Positions 41,665 through 51,113 of a DNA stretch of 64,000 nucleotides are shown piece by piece. Origin of the DNA: Bacillota bacterium. Lineage in GTDB: Bacteria; Bacillota; Clostridia; Lachnospirales; Lachnospiraceae. Below the pieces are notes generated by a model. It saw only the letters and a program-made list of their open reading frames with translations, had not been told where the DNA came from and searched no databases. Each line of letters starts with the position of its first letter. Position 1 is the first letter of the stretch. A program made the position numbers and the translations under genes. The DNA lies in the NCBI GenBank assembly GCA_023410575.1, contig JAEYPP010000001.1:1-64000 (forward strand), given 5' to 3'.

Positions 41665-42534
41665 TTATATTTTTTTTGATTTATCAACATAATCTCTAGG
41701 CGATGCATCAAAGGTATTCTTAAATGCTCTGTAATAGGCGGAATAATCATTAAAGCCAAAGATTTCTGCAGCTTTTTGAATTGGAGTACCGGATAAAATG
41801 GCGTTACGGCTTCCTTCTAGCCTAAGTTGAAGCACATATTTATAAAGAGATATTCCTAGGTTTTCTTTAAATATCTTGGAGATATAGCTTTTACTTATAA
41901 AGAAGACACCAGATAACAACTCCAAAGACAATTCTTCGGTTAGATGTGTATGGATGTAATAGAGAATGTCATTGAATAAGTATTGGTTATTTTTTGAATC
42001 ATTTTTTTCAGTAGAAGTGTGTAAATTACGATTTATCAAAGTAAACAGCTCACTAATAAGTGCAAAAGAATATAAGTTGCTGGAATTACTAGGGTTTTGT
42101 TGCTCTTCTAACAGCCGATTCAAAAGAGTGTAAATGGTTTGATTGCTGCTTAAAGTTTGGAAAAGGTAACACTTTTCTTGCTGGATGATATGCCAGACCT
42201 CATAAATGGAGTCATCAATGGATGCCATTTTTTCAAAAAAGGGTAGGCTACACCATAGGACAATACGCTCATAATTCATACCGAGAACTAGGTTTAGTTT
42301 ATTCGGATAGTGTGTAATGCCTGGAGGTATTAATAGAAAATCGCCCTTAGACAGGGAAAAAACCTGCTTTCCAATTGCAAAGTCGATATGATCAGAAAGT
42401 AAATAATAAAGCTCATAAAAATCATGCATATGTGGTATCACTTTTAGATTTGCAGGATCTGAGTAATGATAGATTTCATAATCTGCATGGATCATAAACT
42501 GACGTTTTTTAAATATATCAATGTTTTTATTCAT
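41665..42534 (-). CDS. AraC family transcriptional regulator
   Basis: 289 residues from the ATG at 42534 (AAGGAAAG about 10 bases upstream); eleven more residues are possible. N-terminal cupin-like sensor (about 10-130; H-M-H-D-F-Y-E-L-Y-Y-L and G-D-F-L-L-I-P-P-G-I-T-H) and C-terminal AraC double helix-turn-helix (about 190-285; S-K-S-Y-I-S-K-I-F-K, A-A-E-I-F-G-F-N-D-Y-S-A-Y-Y-R-A-F-K). Divergent from the TRAP-uxuAB genes, which it most likely activates in the presence of a uronate. Confidence 0.9.
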   Translation of the reverse strand: MNKNIDIFKKRQFMIHADYEIYHYSDPANLKVIPHMHDFYELYYLLSDHIDFAIGKQVFSLSKGDFLLIPPGITHYPNKLNLVLGMNYERIVLWCSLPFFEKMASIDDSIYEVWHIIQQEKCYLFQTLSSNQTIYTLLNRLLEEQQNPSNSSNLYSFALISELFTLINRNLHTSTEKNDSKNNQYLFNDILYYIHTHLTEELSLELLSGVFFISKSYISKIFKENLGISLYKYVLQLRLEGSRNAILSGTPIQKAAEIFGFNDYSAYYRAFKNTFDASPRDYVDKSKKI

Positions 42535-42656
42535 AGTCTGGTTTCTTTCCTTGTATTGTTTTTGCAATGTTTTGAGTTAGAAAAACAATGTTTTTTTATA
42601 AGAATTTACTATAAAATTAATAACATCATTTAAGGTTATCTACAAAGGAGACAAAA

Positions 42657-43697
42657 ATGGAGGGTTACAAATTTAAAAAGCTATTGAAGAAAATAGGTTC
42701 ATTATCCTTAATCTTGCCAATGATGTTAAGTCTTACAGGATGTGGATCTAAATCCAATGTAAGGATTATCAGAATTGGACATAATCAGTCTACGAATCAT
42801 CCAACACATAAAGCCCTGGTTTCTTTCCAAGAGCATATCAATGAGAAATTGGGAGACAAGTACTTAGTTGAATTATATCCAAGCGAGTTATTAGGTTCTC
42901 AAACGAATATGGTTCAGTTGACCCAAACTGGTGCGATCGATTTTTGTGTAGCAAGTAATGCTATTCTTGACACATTTAGTGATAATTATGCCATCTTTAA
43001 TTTGCCGTATTTGTTTGCGAATGAAGAAGTTTATCACATGGTTATGGATGATAAAAGTATTACGGATCCAATTTTTGAATCTACAAAAAAAGCAGGATTT
43101 TCAGCAGTTACATGGCTGGATGCTGGAACAAGAAATTTTTATACGGTTGGGGTTAAAATTGAATCACCAGAAGATTTAAAAGGATTAAAAATAAGAGTAC
43201 AGCAATCAGCAATTAATATTCAGATGATGCAATTAATGGGCGGTTCTGCAACACCAATGGGATTCGGTGAAGTTTACACAGCGCTTCAATCAAAGATTAT
43301 TGATGGAGCAGAAAATAATGAGATGGCCTTAACAGACAATGGTCATGGTGATGTTTGCAAATATTATTCTTATGATATGCATCAGATGGTACCTGATATA
43401 CTAATTGGTAATAATGCATTTTTAGAAGGTTTAAATGAAGAGGAAAGCGAAATTTTTGAAGCTGGATTTGACATTATTAATACCGTTCAAAGAAGCGAAT
43501 GGAGTAAATCAGTGGCAGAAGCAAAAGAGAAGGCGGCCAACGAGCAAGGGGTTGAGTTTATTTATCCTGATCAAGCACCTTTTAAGGAAGCGGTTATGCC
43601 ACTTCATGAATCTGTATTAGCTGATAATCCTCAGCTACAGTCAACATATGATGCAATACAGACTTATAATGAAACCTATGGTGCATCACAAAAGTAA
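42657..43697 (+). CDS. dctP: TRAP transporter solute-binding lipoprotein
   Basis: 346 residues. Lipobox L-S-L-T-G-C near residues 25-30 marks a lipoprotein attached outside the membrane. DctP-family features: I-G-H-N-Q-S-T-N-H-P-T near 39, and the K-G-L-K-I-R-V-Q segment near 177 whose Arg salt-bridges the carboxylate of the ligand. Binds an organic acid, probably a hexuronate given uxuAB downstream. AAGGAG precedes the ATG. First gene of a five-gene cluster, divergent from the AraC gene. Confidence 0.93.
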   Translation: MEGYKFKKLLKKIGSLSLILPMMLSLTGCGSKSNVRIIRIGHNQSTNHPTHKALVSFQEHINEKLGDKYLVELYPSELLGSQTNMVQLTQTGAIDFCVASNAILDTFSDNYAIFNLPYLFANEEVYHMVMDDKSITDPIFESTKKAGFSAVTWLDAGTRNFYTVGVKIESPEDLKGLKIRVQQSAINIQMMQLMGGSATPMGFGEVYTALQSKIIDGAENNEMALTDNGHGDVCKYYSYDMHQMVPDILIGNNAFLEGLNEEESEIFEAGFDIINTVQRSEWSKSVAEAKEKAANEQGVEFIYPDQAPFKEAVMPLHESVLADNPQLQSTYDAIQTYNETYGASQK

Positions 43698-43709
43698 GGG
43701 GGGAATAAT

Positions 43710-44195
43710 TTGAACAAAGTAAGAAAAGTAATGAACACTATACTGGAAGTTTTAACTGGTGTAAGCTTCCTTGCTATGGTTGTAATTACGGTTTGGCAGG
43801 TAATTACAAGGTATATACTTAAAAATCCATCTGTATGGTCTGAGGAATTGGTTTCTTATCTTTTTGCATGGGCATCTTTATTTGGAGCATGTCTTGTAAC
43901 GAGTGAGCGAGGGCATATGAATATTCCGATTCTTATTGATAAAATGTCTCCAAAAATGAAAAAAGCCTTTATTATTGGTGGCGAAGTCATTGCATTCATA
44001 TTCTCAATCGTCATACTTGTCTATGGTGGGGCGCAGATTACACAACTTGCTATGGGACAAAAAACGTCTTCTTTAGGAACGGTGATTGGTGTATTTTATT
44101 TCGTTCTTCCATTAAGTGGTGTAATCAATGCAAGTTATACTGTATTAAATATCATTGATATTTGCAAGAAAAAAGAAGAGAAAGGAGCGATATAA
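43710..44195 (+). CDS. dctQ: TRAP transporter small permease
   Basis: 161 residues, TTG start with AAGGGGGG upstream. Four membrane segments (about 15-37, 45-65, 90-112, 128-148), with W-Q-V-I-T-R-Y near 27 and W-S-E-E-L in the first loop, diagnostic of DctQ. Links the binding protein to the large permease. Confidence 0.92.
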   Translation: MNKVRKVMNTILEVLTGVSFLAMVVITVWQVITRYILKNPSVWSEELVSYLFAWASLFGACLVTSERGHMNIPILIDKMSPKMKKAFIIGGEVIAFIFSIVILVYGGAQITQLAMGQKTSSLGTVIGVFYFVLPLSGVINASYTVLNIIDICKKKEEKGAI

Positions 44196-44197
44196 TC

Positions 44198-45499
44198 ATG
44201 GCAATGCAATCTTTAGCAATTATATTAATATTGCTTCTTGTACTTTTAGCCTGCGGAGTACCGATTTCCTATGCAATTGGTATTTCATCGTTAGTTGCAA
44301 TCGTGCAAAGTGTTCCTGCGGATGTTTCTGTATTAACTGCTGCTCAGAGAACTTTTGTAGGAATGAGTAACTTTAGTTTAACTGCGATTCCATTTTTTAT
44401 TTTAGCAGGAAACCTAATGAATCAGGGTGGAATTGCAAAGCGACTTGTTAATTTCGTTTTAGCTATCCTTGGAAGACTTCCAGGAGCGTTGTTAGTTACG
44501 AACGTAGGTGCCAATGCGTTATTTGGTGCTATTTCTGGTTCTGCATCCGCTGCAGCGGCAGCAGTCGGAAGTATGGTAGAAGGTGGAGAAAGAGAACAAG
44601 GTTATGATGAAGCGATCTGTGCAGCAACCAATGCGGCATCTGCACCAGCTGGCTTGCTGATTCCACCATCCAATGCTTTAATAACCTATTCTTTGGTTTC
44701 TGGAGGAACATCTGTAGCTGCATTGTTCCTTGCTGGTTATATACCAGGGATTCTTTGGGCGTTAAGCTGCATTGTGGTTGCTTTGATTATTGCGAAGAAA
44801 AAAGGGTATACAAGCCAGAAAAGTAAATTCAGTTGGAAGACGCTTGGTATGGCAACACTTCAGGCATTACCTTCTCTATCTTTGATTGTGGTTGTTATTG
44901 GTGGTATTGTTGCCGGTATCTTTACAGCTACAGAAGGTTCTGCAATATGTGTTGTCTATGCACTGGTTCTCAGTATCTGTTATCGTAGTATAAATATTAA
45001 GTCATTATGGAAAATAGTAATTCAAAGTGCTAAAATTAGTGGTATGATTTTATTTTTAATTGGTGTATCCAATATTCTTGGTTGGGTTATGGCGTTTACA
45101 CAGATTCCACAGGCAATATCATCTGCATTACTTGGAATTACTAACAACCCGATTATTATTCTGCTAATTATGAACGTAATTTTATTAATAGCAGGAACTT
45201 TCATGGATGTAACTCCTGCAATTCTTATCTTTACACCATTATTTTTACCTGTCGTAAAAACTTTTGGTATGCATCCGGTACAATTTGGTTTAATTCTTGT
45301 TTACAATTTATGTATTGGTAACATTACTCCACCGGTTGGAAATACACTGTTTGTATCGATTAAGGTCGGAAAAACATCACTTGCAAAAGTAATGCCATAT
45401 ATGTTAGCGTATTACATTGCAATTTTAGTTGGCTTGCTGTTAGTCACATATATTCCATTCCTTACAATGGGCTTACCACAGGCAGCAGGATTATTATAA
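44198..45499 (+). CDS. dctM: TRAP transporter large permease
   Basis: 433 residues from the ATG at 44198, after AAAGGAG; the longer reading starts inside dctQ. About twelve membrane segments. DctM features: P-F-F-I-L-A-G-N-L-M near 63, S-G-S-A-S-A-A-A-A-A-V-G near 113, and P-P-S-N-A-L-I near 155. Couples sodium entry to uptake of the substrate delivered by DctP. Confidence 0.94.
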   Translation: MAMQSLAIILILLLVLLACGVPISYAIGISSLVAIVQSVPADVSVLTAAQRTFVGMSNFSLTAIPFFILAGNLMNQGGIAKRLVNFVLAILGRLPGALLVTNVGANALFGAISGSASAAAAAVGSMVEGGEREQGYDEAICAATNAASAPAGLLIPPSNALITYSLVSGGTSVAALFLAGYIPGILWALSCIVVALIIAKKKGYTSQKSKFSWKTLGMATLQALPSLSLIVVVIGGIVAGIFTATEGSAICVVYALVLSICYRSINIKSLWKIVIQSAKISGMILFLIGVSNILGWVMAFTQIPQAISSALLGITNNPIIILLIMNVILLIAGTFMDVTPAILIFTPLFLPVVKTFGMHPVQFGLILVYNLCIGNITPPVGNTLFVSIKVGKTSLAKVMPYMLAYYIAILVGLLLVTYIPFLTMGLPQAAGLL

Positions 45500-45525
45500 A
45501 TTATAGATAAAACGGAGAAATAATT

Positions 45526-46599
45526 ATGGAAATGACATTACGTTGGTACGGTTCAAAGTTTGATACCGTTACGCTAGAGCAAATAAGACAAATTCCTGGA
45601 GTAAATAGTGTAATTACAACATTATATGACACTACACCGGGTGAGGTATGGTCAAGAGAACGCATTCGTGCAATGAAAGAAGAAGTTGAAAAGGCAGGAC
45701 TTCATATCGCAGGCATTGAAAGCGTAAATGTTCATGATGCCATAAAGACAGGTTCTAGCGAACGTGACATGTATATTGCTAATTACATTGAAACATTAAA
45801 AAATCTTGGAGAAGAAGGCATTCATCTTGTATGCTATAACTTCATGCCGGTATTTGACTGGACTAGAACTGAGCTTGCTCGTCTTCGTGAAGATGGCTCC
45901 ACAGTTCTTGCATACACTCAAGAAGCGGTGGATGGAATTGATCCGGAAAAAATGTTTGAATCCATTTCTGGTGATATGAATGGTTCCATTATGCCAGGCT
46001 GGGAACCGGAGAGAATGGCAAAGGTAAAAGAACTTTTTGAGTTGTATAAAGACATTGATGACGATAAGTTATTTGAAAATCTTAAGTACTTCCTTGAGAA
46101 AATCATGCCAGTATGTAACCAGTATGATATTAAGATGGCAATTCATCCAGACGATCCTGCTTGGAGCGTATTTGGGCTTCCAAGAATTATTATCAACAAA
46201 GAAAACATCTTAAAAATGATGAAAATGGTGGATGATCCTCACAACGGTGTTACGTTCTGTTCTGGTTCATACGGTACGAATTTAAACAATGATCTTCCAG
46301 ATATGATTCGCTCTCTAAAGGGAAGAATACATTTTGCACACGTTAGAAACTTAAAGTTTAATTCTCCAACCGATTTTGAAGAAGCAGCTCACTTATCTTC
46401 CGATGGTACCTTTGATATGTATGAGATTATGAAGGCTCTTTATGACATCGGCTTTGAAGGTCCAATTCGTCCAGACCATGGAAGAATGATCTGGGGAGAA
46501 GTTGCAATGCCTGGTTATGGACTTTATGATAGAGCACTTGGAGCAACTTATCTCAATGGACTCTGGGAAGCAATTGAAAAAGCGAACAAACATGCATAG
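45526..46599 (+). CDS. uxuA: Mannonate dehydratase
   Basis: 357 residues, a TIM-barrel enzyme that dehydrates D-mannonate to 2-keto-3-deoxygluconate (Mn/Fe dependent). Seen: M-T-L-R-W-Y-G at 3-9, N-F-M-P-V-F-D-W-T-R-T near 107, metal-ligand regions H-P-D-D-P near 206, C-S-G-S-Y-G near 245, H-A-R/V-R-N near 270 and R-P-D-H-G-R near 315. ACGGAGA precedes the ATG. Follows the TRAP genes by 26 bases. Confidence 0.95.
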   Translation: MEMTLRWYGSKFDTVTLEQIRQIPGVNSVITTLYDTTPGEVWSRERIRAMKEEVEKAGLHIAGIESVNVHDAIKTGSSERDMYIANYIETLKNLGEEGIHLVCYNFMPVFDWTRTELARLREDGSTVLAYTQEAVDGIDPEKMFESISGDMNGSIMPGWEPERMAKVKELFELYKDIDDDKLFENLKYFLEKIMPVCNQYDIKMAIHPDDPAWSVFGLPRIIINKENILKMMKMVDDPHNGVTFCSGSYGTNLNNDLPDMIRSLKGRIHFAHVRNLKFNSPTDFEEAAHLSSDGTFDMYEIMKALYDIGFEGPIRPDHGRMIWGEVAMPGYGLYDRALGATYLNGLWEAIEKANKHA

Positions 46600-46610
46600 G
46601 AGGAAACAGG

Positions 46611-48221
46611 ATGAAACTTTCAATTGAAGGCATTAAGGATACAAAGGCATTTGAACAGGCAGGTATCCAGTTACCGGGCTACGATGTGGCAATGGTGCAG
46701 GAGAATACAAAGAAAATGCCACAATGGCTTCACTTTGGTGTAGGTAATATCTTTCGTATCTTTATTGGAGGAATTCAAGACCAATTATTAAATGAAGGAA
46801 ATGCCAATACAGGTATCGTCTGTGTGGAGACCTTTGACCACGATATCATTGATCAAATCTATGCACCATATGATAACCTGGTACTTGGTGTTACCTTAAA
46901 GCCAGACGGATCTGTGGACAAGAAAGTCATTGGTTCCTTAGCAGAAGCATTAAAGGCGAAAGCAGGAGACACTGCTGAGTGGAATAGATTAAAGGAAATT
47001 TTTGCAGCTGAGAGCTTGCAAATGGCCAGCTTTACCATCACGGAAAAGGGATATGCATTAAAAAATGCGAATGGAGAGTATTTTCCTTTTATCCAAGCGG
47101 ATTTAGAGAATGGGATAGAAAAACCTACCTCAGCGATGGCAATTACCTGTTCTTTGTTGAATCATAGATTTTTAAATGGTGCAAAACCTCTTGCAGTTGT
47201 CTCCATGGATAATTGCTCCCATAATGGAGAAAAGTTGAGAAGTTCTATTGTAACCATTGCCAATGAGTGGATGAACCGAGGATTTGTATCCAAAGAATTT
47301 GTGGAATATGTGTCAGATGAGAAACAAGTATCCTTCCCATGGTCTATGATAGATAAAATCACACCAAGACCAGCAGAAGTAGTGACAAAGCAGTTAGAAG
47401 AACTTGGTATGGAGGCAATGAGTCCGGTTATTACATCTAAGAATACTTATATTGCACCTTTTGTAAATGCAGAAGGTCCACAGTATCTTGTAATTGAAGA
47501 CAGATTTCCGAATGGAAGACCGGCTCTTGAAAAAGCTGGTGTTTATATGACAGATCAAGATACGGTTAACAAAGTGGAACGAATGAAGGTTACCACCTGT
47601 TTAAATCCATTACACACTGCTTTGGCTGTTTACGGTTGCTTATTGGGATATGATTTGATTGCAGATGAGATGAAGGATAAGGAACTCTTGACATTGGTTG
47701 AGAAAATCGGACCTGTGGAAGGGATGCCGGTTGTTACAAATCCAGGAATTTTATCTCCAGAGGAATTTGTGAAAGAAGTCATTCAAGTACGTTTACCAAA
47801 CATATTTATGCCGGATACTCCACAACGAATTGCTACGGATACTTCACAAAAGGTTGGTATTCGTTTTGGTGAGACGATTAAAGCTTATGTAGAAAAACAA
47901 GGTAATGCAGCACAGCTTATTGCCATTCCACTTGCTATTGCAGGCTGGTGTAGATATTTGCTTGGTGTGGACGATCAAGGAAATACAATGGAATTATCTT
48001 CGGATCCGATGCTTGCAGAGTTAAGAGAGCAACTTTTAGGAATCGAAGTTGGTAATTGTGCTTCTTATCAAGGACAATTAAAGAATATATTGTCAAATGA
48101 TAATATTTTCGGTATTGATTTGTATGAAGCTGGCCTTGGTGAAAAGATTGAGCAGATGTTTGTCGAAGAAATATCCGGGGTAGGAGCTGTCAGAGCAACA
48201 TTAAAGAAATACTTACAGTAA
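46611..48221 (+). CDS. uxuB: D-mannonate oxidoreductase / fructuronate reductase
   Basis: 536 residues of the mannitol-dehydrogenase family; reduces fructuronate to mannonate with NADH, the step before uxuA. Seen: F-G-V-G-N-I-F-R near 43 (nucleotide-binding G-x-G-N-x-x-R), catalytic Lys in the D-K-I-T-P-R region near 247, T-T-C-L-N-P-L-H-T-A near 328. Tagaturonate or mannitol-type substrates are possible alternatives, but the uxuA neighbour favours fructuronate. AGGAGG lies before the ATG; last gene of the cluster. uxaC and kdgK/kdgA are not in the window. Confidence 0.88.
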   Translation: MKLSIEGIKDTKAFEQAGIQLPGYDVAMVQENTKKMPQWLHFGVGNIFRIFIGGIQDQLLNEGNANTGIVCVETFDHDIIDQIYAPYDNLVLGVTLKPDGSVDKKVIGSLAEALKAKAGDTAEWNRLKEIFAAESLQMASFTITEKGYALKNANGEYFPFIQADLENGIEKPTSAMAITCSLLNHRFLNGAKPLAVVSMDNCSHNGEKLRSSIVTIANEWMNRGFVSKEFVEYVSDEKQVSFPWSMIDKITPRPAEVVTKQLEELGMEAMSPVITSKNTYIAPFVNAEGPQYLVIEDRFPNGRPALEKAGVYMTDQDTVNKVERMKVTTCLNPLHTALAVYGCLLGYDLIADEMKDKELLTLVEKIGPVEGMPVVTNPGILSPEEFVKEVIQVRLPNIFMPDTPQRIATDTSQKVGIRFGETIKAYVEKQGNAAQLIAIPLAIAGWCRYLLGVDDQGNTMELSSDPMLAELREQLLGIEVGNCASYQGQLKNILSNDNIFGIDLYEAGLGEKIEQMFVEEISGVGAVRATLKKYLQ

Positions 48222-48244
48222 ATATAAATTGTTTAATTTTTATA

Positions 48245-48288
48245 TATACAAGGGGGTGTTGCATTATGCAACACCCTCCCCTGTATAT
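48245..48288 (+). terminator. Terminator of the TRAP-uxuAB operon
   Basis: GGGTGTTGCA (48254-48263) and TGCAACACCC (48267-48276) form a perfect stem with a TTA loop; outer ATACA/TGTAT arms extend it. No long T-run, so termination strength is uncertain. A CpG-containing stretch follows (48289-48345). Confidence 0.65.
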
Positions 48289-48413
48289 TGTGCTCCTAGT
48301 GGCGCACGTACTCTTAGGCATTCGTTCTGTACGAGAATGGTAGAGAACGGCTTTTACGTTAAAGTTTAGCAAATGATTGATATGCTAAGAGAAGAAGCAG
48401 ATGATACAATTGA

Positions 48414-48442
48414 TTGACGAGAAAATTAGAATCAGTTATAAT
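48414..48442 (+). promoter_or_regulatory. Promoter of the rubrerythrin gene
   Basis: TTGACG at 48414-48419, 17 bases, TATAAT at 48437-48442. Confidence 0.75.
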
Positions 48443-48508
48443 TGTAAATGTAGCTAGTGAAAGAAGTACGTGATCTAAATTTATTTAAACAAAAGGAGGA
48501 GACGTCAT

Positions 48509-49048
48509 ATGGATAACAAATTTGCAGGAACAAAGACAGAACAAAATCTTATGCAAGCTTTTGCAGGAGAATCACAAGCACGTAACAAGTATACATATTT
48601 TGCATCTGTAGCAAAAAAAGAGGGATATGAGCAGATTTCAGAACTTTTTCTTAATACTGCTAATAATGAAAAAGAACACGCGAAATTATGGTTTAAGCAT
48701 CTTGGTGAATTAAGTGATACCGCTACTAATTTATTACATGCGGCGGAAGGTGAGAACTACGAATGGACAGATATGTATGAAAACTTTGCAAAGGATGCAG
48801 AGGCAGAAGGATTCACAGAGCTAGCTGCTCAGTTTAGAGCTGTAGCACAAATTGAAAAAGCTCATGAGGAACGTTTTCGTAAGTTACTTTCTAACGTTGA
48901 GATGAAAGAAGTGTTTAAAAAGTCTGAGATGAAGATATGGGAATGTCGTAATTGCGGACATCTTGTAATGGGAACAGAAGCACCGAAGGTATGCCCAGTT
49001 TGTGCTCATCCACAAAGCTTTTTTGAAATTAAAAGTGAAAATTACTAG
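48509..49048 (+). CDS. rbr: Rubrerythrin
   Basis: 179 residues. N-terminal four-helix diiron domain with E-S-Q-A-R-N-K-Y near 19, N-E-K-E-H-A near 50 and I-E-K-A-H-E-E-R-F near 112, then a C-terminal rubredoxin domain with C-R-N-C-G at 146-150 and C-P-V-C at 163-166. NADH-dependent peroxide reductase protecting anaerobes. AAGGAGGAG lies before the ATG. Monocistronic. Confidence 0.95.
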   Translation: MDNKFAGTKTEQNLMQAFAGESQARNKYTYFASVAKKEGYEQISELFLNTANNEKEHAKLWFKHLGELSDTATNLLHAAEGENYEWTDMYENFAKDAEAEGFTELAAQFRAVAQIEKAHEERFRKLLSNVEMKEVFKKSEMKIWECRNCGHLVMGTEAPKVCPVCAHPQSFFEIKSENY

Positions 49049-49051
49049 AAT

Positions 49052-49131
49052 GTAAAAAACTCTATGTCAAGTTGGAGCATGATTATTATCAATCATGCTC
49101 CATTACTGGATATAGAGCTTTTTTTCGACAA
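49052..49131. repeat. Terminator and copy of the GGAGCATGATT palindrome
   Basis: TGGAGCATGATT (49073-49084) pairs perfectly with AATCATGCTCCA (49091-49102); outer arms (49052-49072 and 49103-49131) pair imperfectly, giving an A-run before and a T-run after. It terminates rubrerythrin. It shares its core and the ACTGGATAT..GAGCT flank with 41536-41586. Confidence 0.8.
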
Positions 49132-49210
49132 AAAGCACCCATAAATTTACAGATAAATTAGGTCGCTTACTCTTATTTATTAGAATATTCAACTGTAAAA
49201 GAAAAGAATA

Positions 49211-49239
49211 TTGATTATTTATCCATATTATGGTACAAT
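49211..49239 (+). promoter_or_regulatory. Promoter of the chemoreceptor gene
   Basis: TTGATT at 49211-49216, 17 bases, TACAAT at 49234-49239. Confidence 0.55.
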
Positions 49240-49346
49240 ATGTAAAACAAGATAATATTTTACATATTGAGCAACATTTTACCAATATGACCTATGTTGC
49301 AGAGCATCAGTATTAGCTTAATCATTTTATGTTGGGGGGGATAAAT

Positions 49347-50882
49347 ATGAGTAATAAGAGATCTGCTTTTGAAGTTTATCTATCTGTAGTTTTTCGATGG
49401 GGGTTTTTGGTGATTGTAGGTGGGTTTTTATGTGCTGCGTCTACATATATCATTTTGAGGGCTGTCGGATTTTATAGTACCGTGCCATGGATTGCTTTGA
49501 TTTTATTTGCTATTATGGATTTATGTTTTGTTACGATAGCAATTATTATGCTAAAGACAGCTTATGATAGTGATGGGTATCTAAAGGAGAATAAGCTAAG
49601 AACAGGTAAGATATTCTTAGGAATAATCTTCATAATTCAATGGAATTACATTATATATATGATACCATCTAGAACCTTTTGGGGATTTGTATTTTTCTTT
49701 ATTGTTTTATTAGGATTTTTCTTAGATTTAAAATTTAGTACACTAGTTGCTTCATGCGCATTCATTTCGCTATTTATTGCATGGTTTGTGACAGGCGATA
49801 CCCTACTACCTGTAAGAGATGAATTATTCATAACAGATATGATTATGTGTGTAATGGCACTCATATTATCCTATACTGGTAATGCACTATTTATCTTCTT
49901 TATGAAACATTTTTTGGTAAATGCGAAAAAGGATGAACTTGAGGAAAATAATAAACGTGTACAAGCGATATTAGATAAGGTAACCCTTTTGACAGAGAAG
50001 TTAAGTGAAGCTAGTAACTCACTACTAGTTACATCGCAGAATGAGAGTGCTGCGACAGAAGAGCTTTCAGCGATCAGTGAAACTCTGTTAGAAAGTAGTG
50101 AGAATATGTTAAAGAAAACAGTTGAGAGCAAGGACAACCTAATTGCCTTGGAGCAGAGTAATACTGGTATGATAGATAAAATGTATGAGGTTAATAGTTA
50201 TTCCAATAGCTTGATGAAAATTTCTTCTTCCAATGAAGTAGCATTAAATCAATTGCTTACCATTAGTGATAAAGTGGGCGAATCTACACAGACAACGATT
50301 CAAGTTACGCAACGGTTACAAAAAGAAGTGGATCAAGTAGGGCAAACACTTAATATTATTAATGAAATTGCGGCATCTACGAATCTTCTAGCACTCAATG
50401 CGTCCATCGAAGCAGCTAGAGCGGGTGAGGCAGGAAGAGGTTTTTCTGTAGTAGCACAGGAAGTTGGAAAACTTGCGGCTAGTACGAAAAACTCCTTGGA
50501 TGAAGTTAATACCATTATCTTAAGAGTACAAGATGGTACTGTTGATGTAGCTAAGTTTATGAATGAGAATGCAGAATTAATGAAACAACAACATAATATG
50601 ATGCGTGAAACAGTTAGTGGAATACGAGATATGCTAAAAATTATCCGCCAGTCTCTGGATTCTATAAATCATATGGATGGGATGCAAAAACACCAAAATG
50701 AAGTAATTCAAAAGACAATATCGATTAGTGAATATATCACGGCAGGTATTGAGGAAGAGAATACAGAGTTTACCAATATTACATCAATGGTTCAGAGTAA
50801 CACAGCAGAAATAATGAATCTTACAGTACAAGTCGAGTTACTCGATGGTATGGTTGCTGAACTTACACAACTATTACAGTAG
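49347..50882 (+). CDS. Methyl-accepting chemotaxis protein with membrane-only sensor
   Basis: 511 residues from the ATG at 49347; the ribosome site is a run of seven G's at 49334-49340, and an in-frame ATG at 49329 lies upstream. Residues about 10-190 hold six membrane segments with almost no extracellular domain, so it must sense inside or at the membrane (e.g. membrane state or energy). No HAMP is evident; a helix leads to the signalling domain, whose hairpin tip is E-I-A-A-S-T-N-L-L-A-L-N-A-S-I-E-A-A-R-A-G-E-x-G-R-G-F. It would act on CheA/CheW. No che gene is nearby. Confidence 0.88.
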   Translation: MSNKRSAFEVYLSVVFRWGFLVIVGGFLCAASTYIILRAVGFYSTVPWIALILFAIMDLCFVTIAIIMLKTAYDSDGYLKENKLRTGKIFLGIIFIIQWNYIIYMIPSRTFWGFVFFFIVLLGFFLDLKFSTLVASCAFISLFIAWFVTGDTLLPVRDELFITDMIMCVMALILSYTGNALFIFFMKHFLVNAKKDELEENNKRVQAILDKVTLLTEKLSEASNSLLVTSQNESAATEELSAISETLLESSENMLKKTVESKDNLIALEQSNTGMIDKMYEVNSYSNSLMKISSSNEVALNQLLTISDKVGESTQTTIQVTQRLQKEVDQVGQTLNIINEIAASTNLLALNASIEAARAGEAGRGFSVVAQEVGKLAASTKNSLDEVNTIILRVQDGTVDVAKFMNENAELMKQQHNMMRETVSGIRDMLKIIRQSLDSINHMDGMQKHQNEVIQKTISISEYITAGIEEENTEFTNITSMVQSNTAEIMNLTVQVELLDGMVAELTQLLQ

Positions 50883-51113
50883 AGATTTTACCTCCCATGT
50901 TAAGTGAAATTTTATGTATAATATTTTAATTGAGATGGTAGATGATACGTTTGACAATGGAAGAATGAAGTAGTAATAATTATATAAAGATAAACTGACT
51001 TTGGTTTGATACATAATTCAAAACAAAGTCAGTTTTCTTTATATATTGGTGATTATTTCAAATATTTATCGATTGGATGGGATACTTCTATTCTATATTA
51101 TCAAATAGAAAAT

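Noticed and set aside
48289..48413. Small RNA gene between uxuB and rubrerythrin
   Set aside because: The stretch has some CpG-rich hairpins but no promoter of its own and no T-run; left as part of the CpG-island observation.
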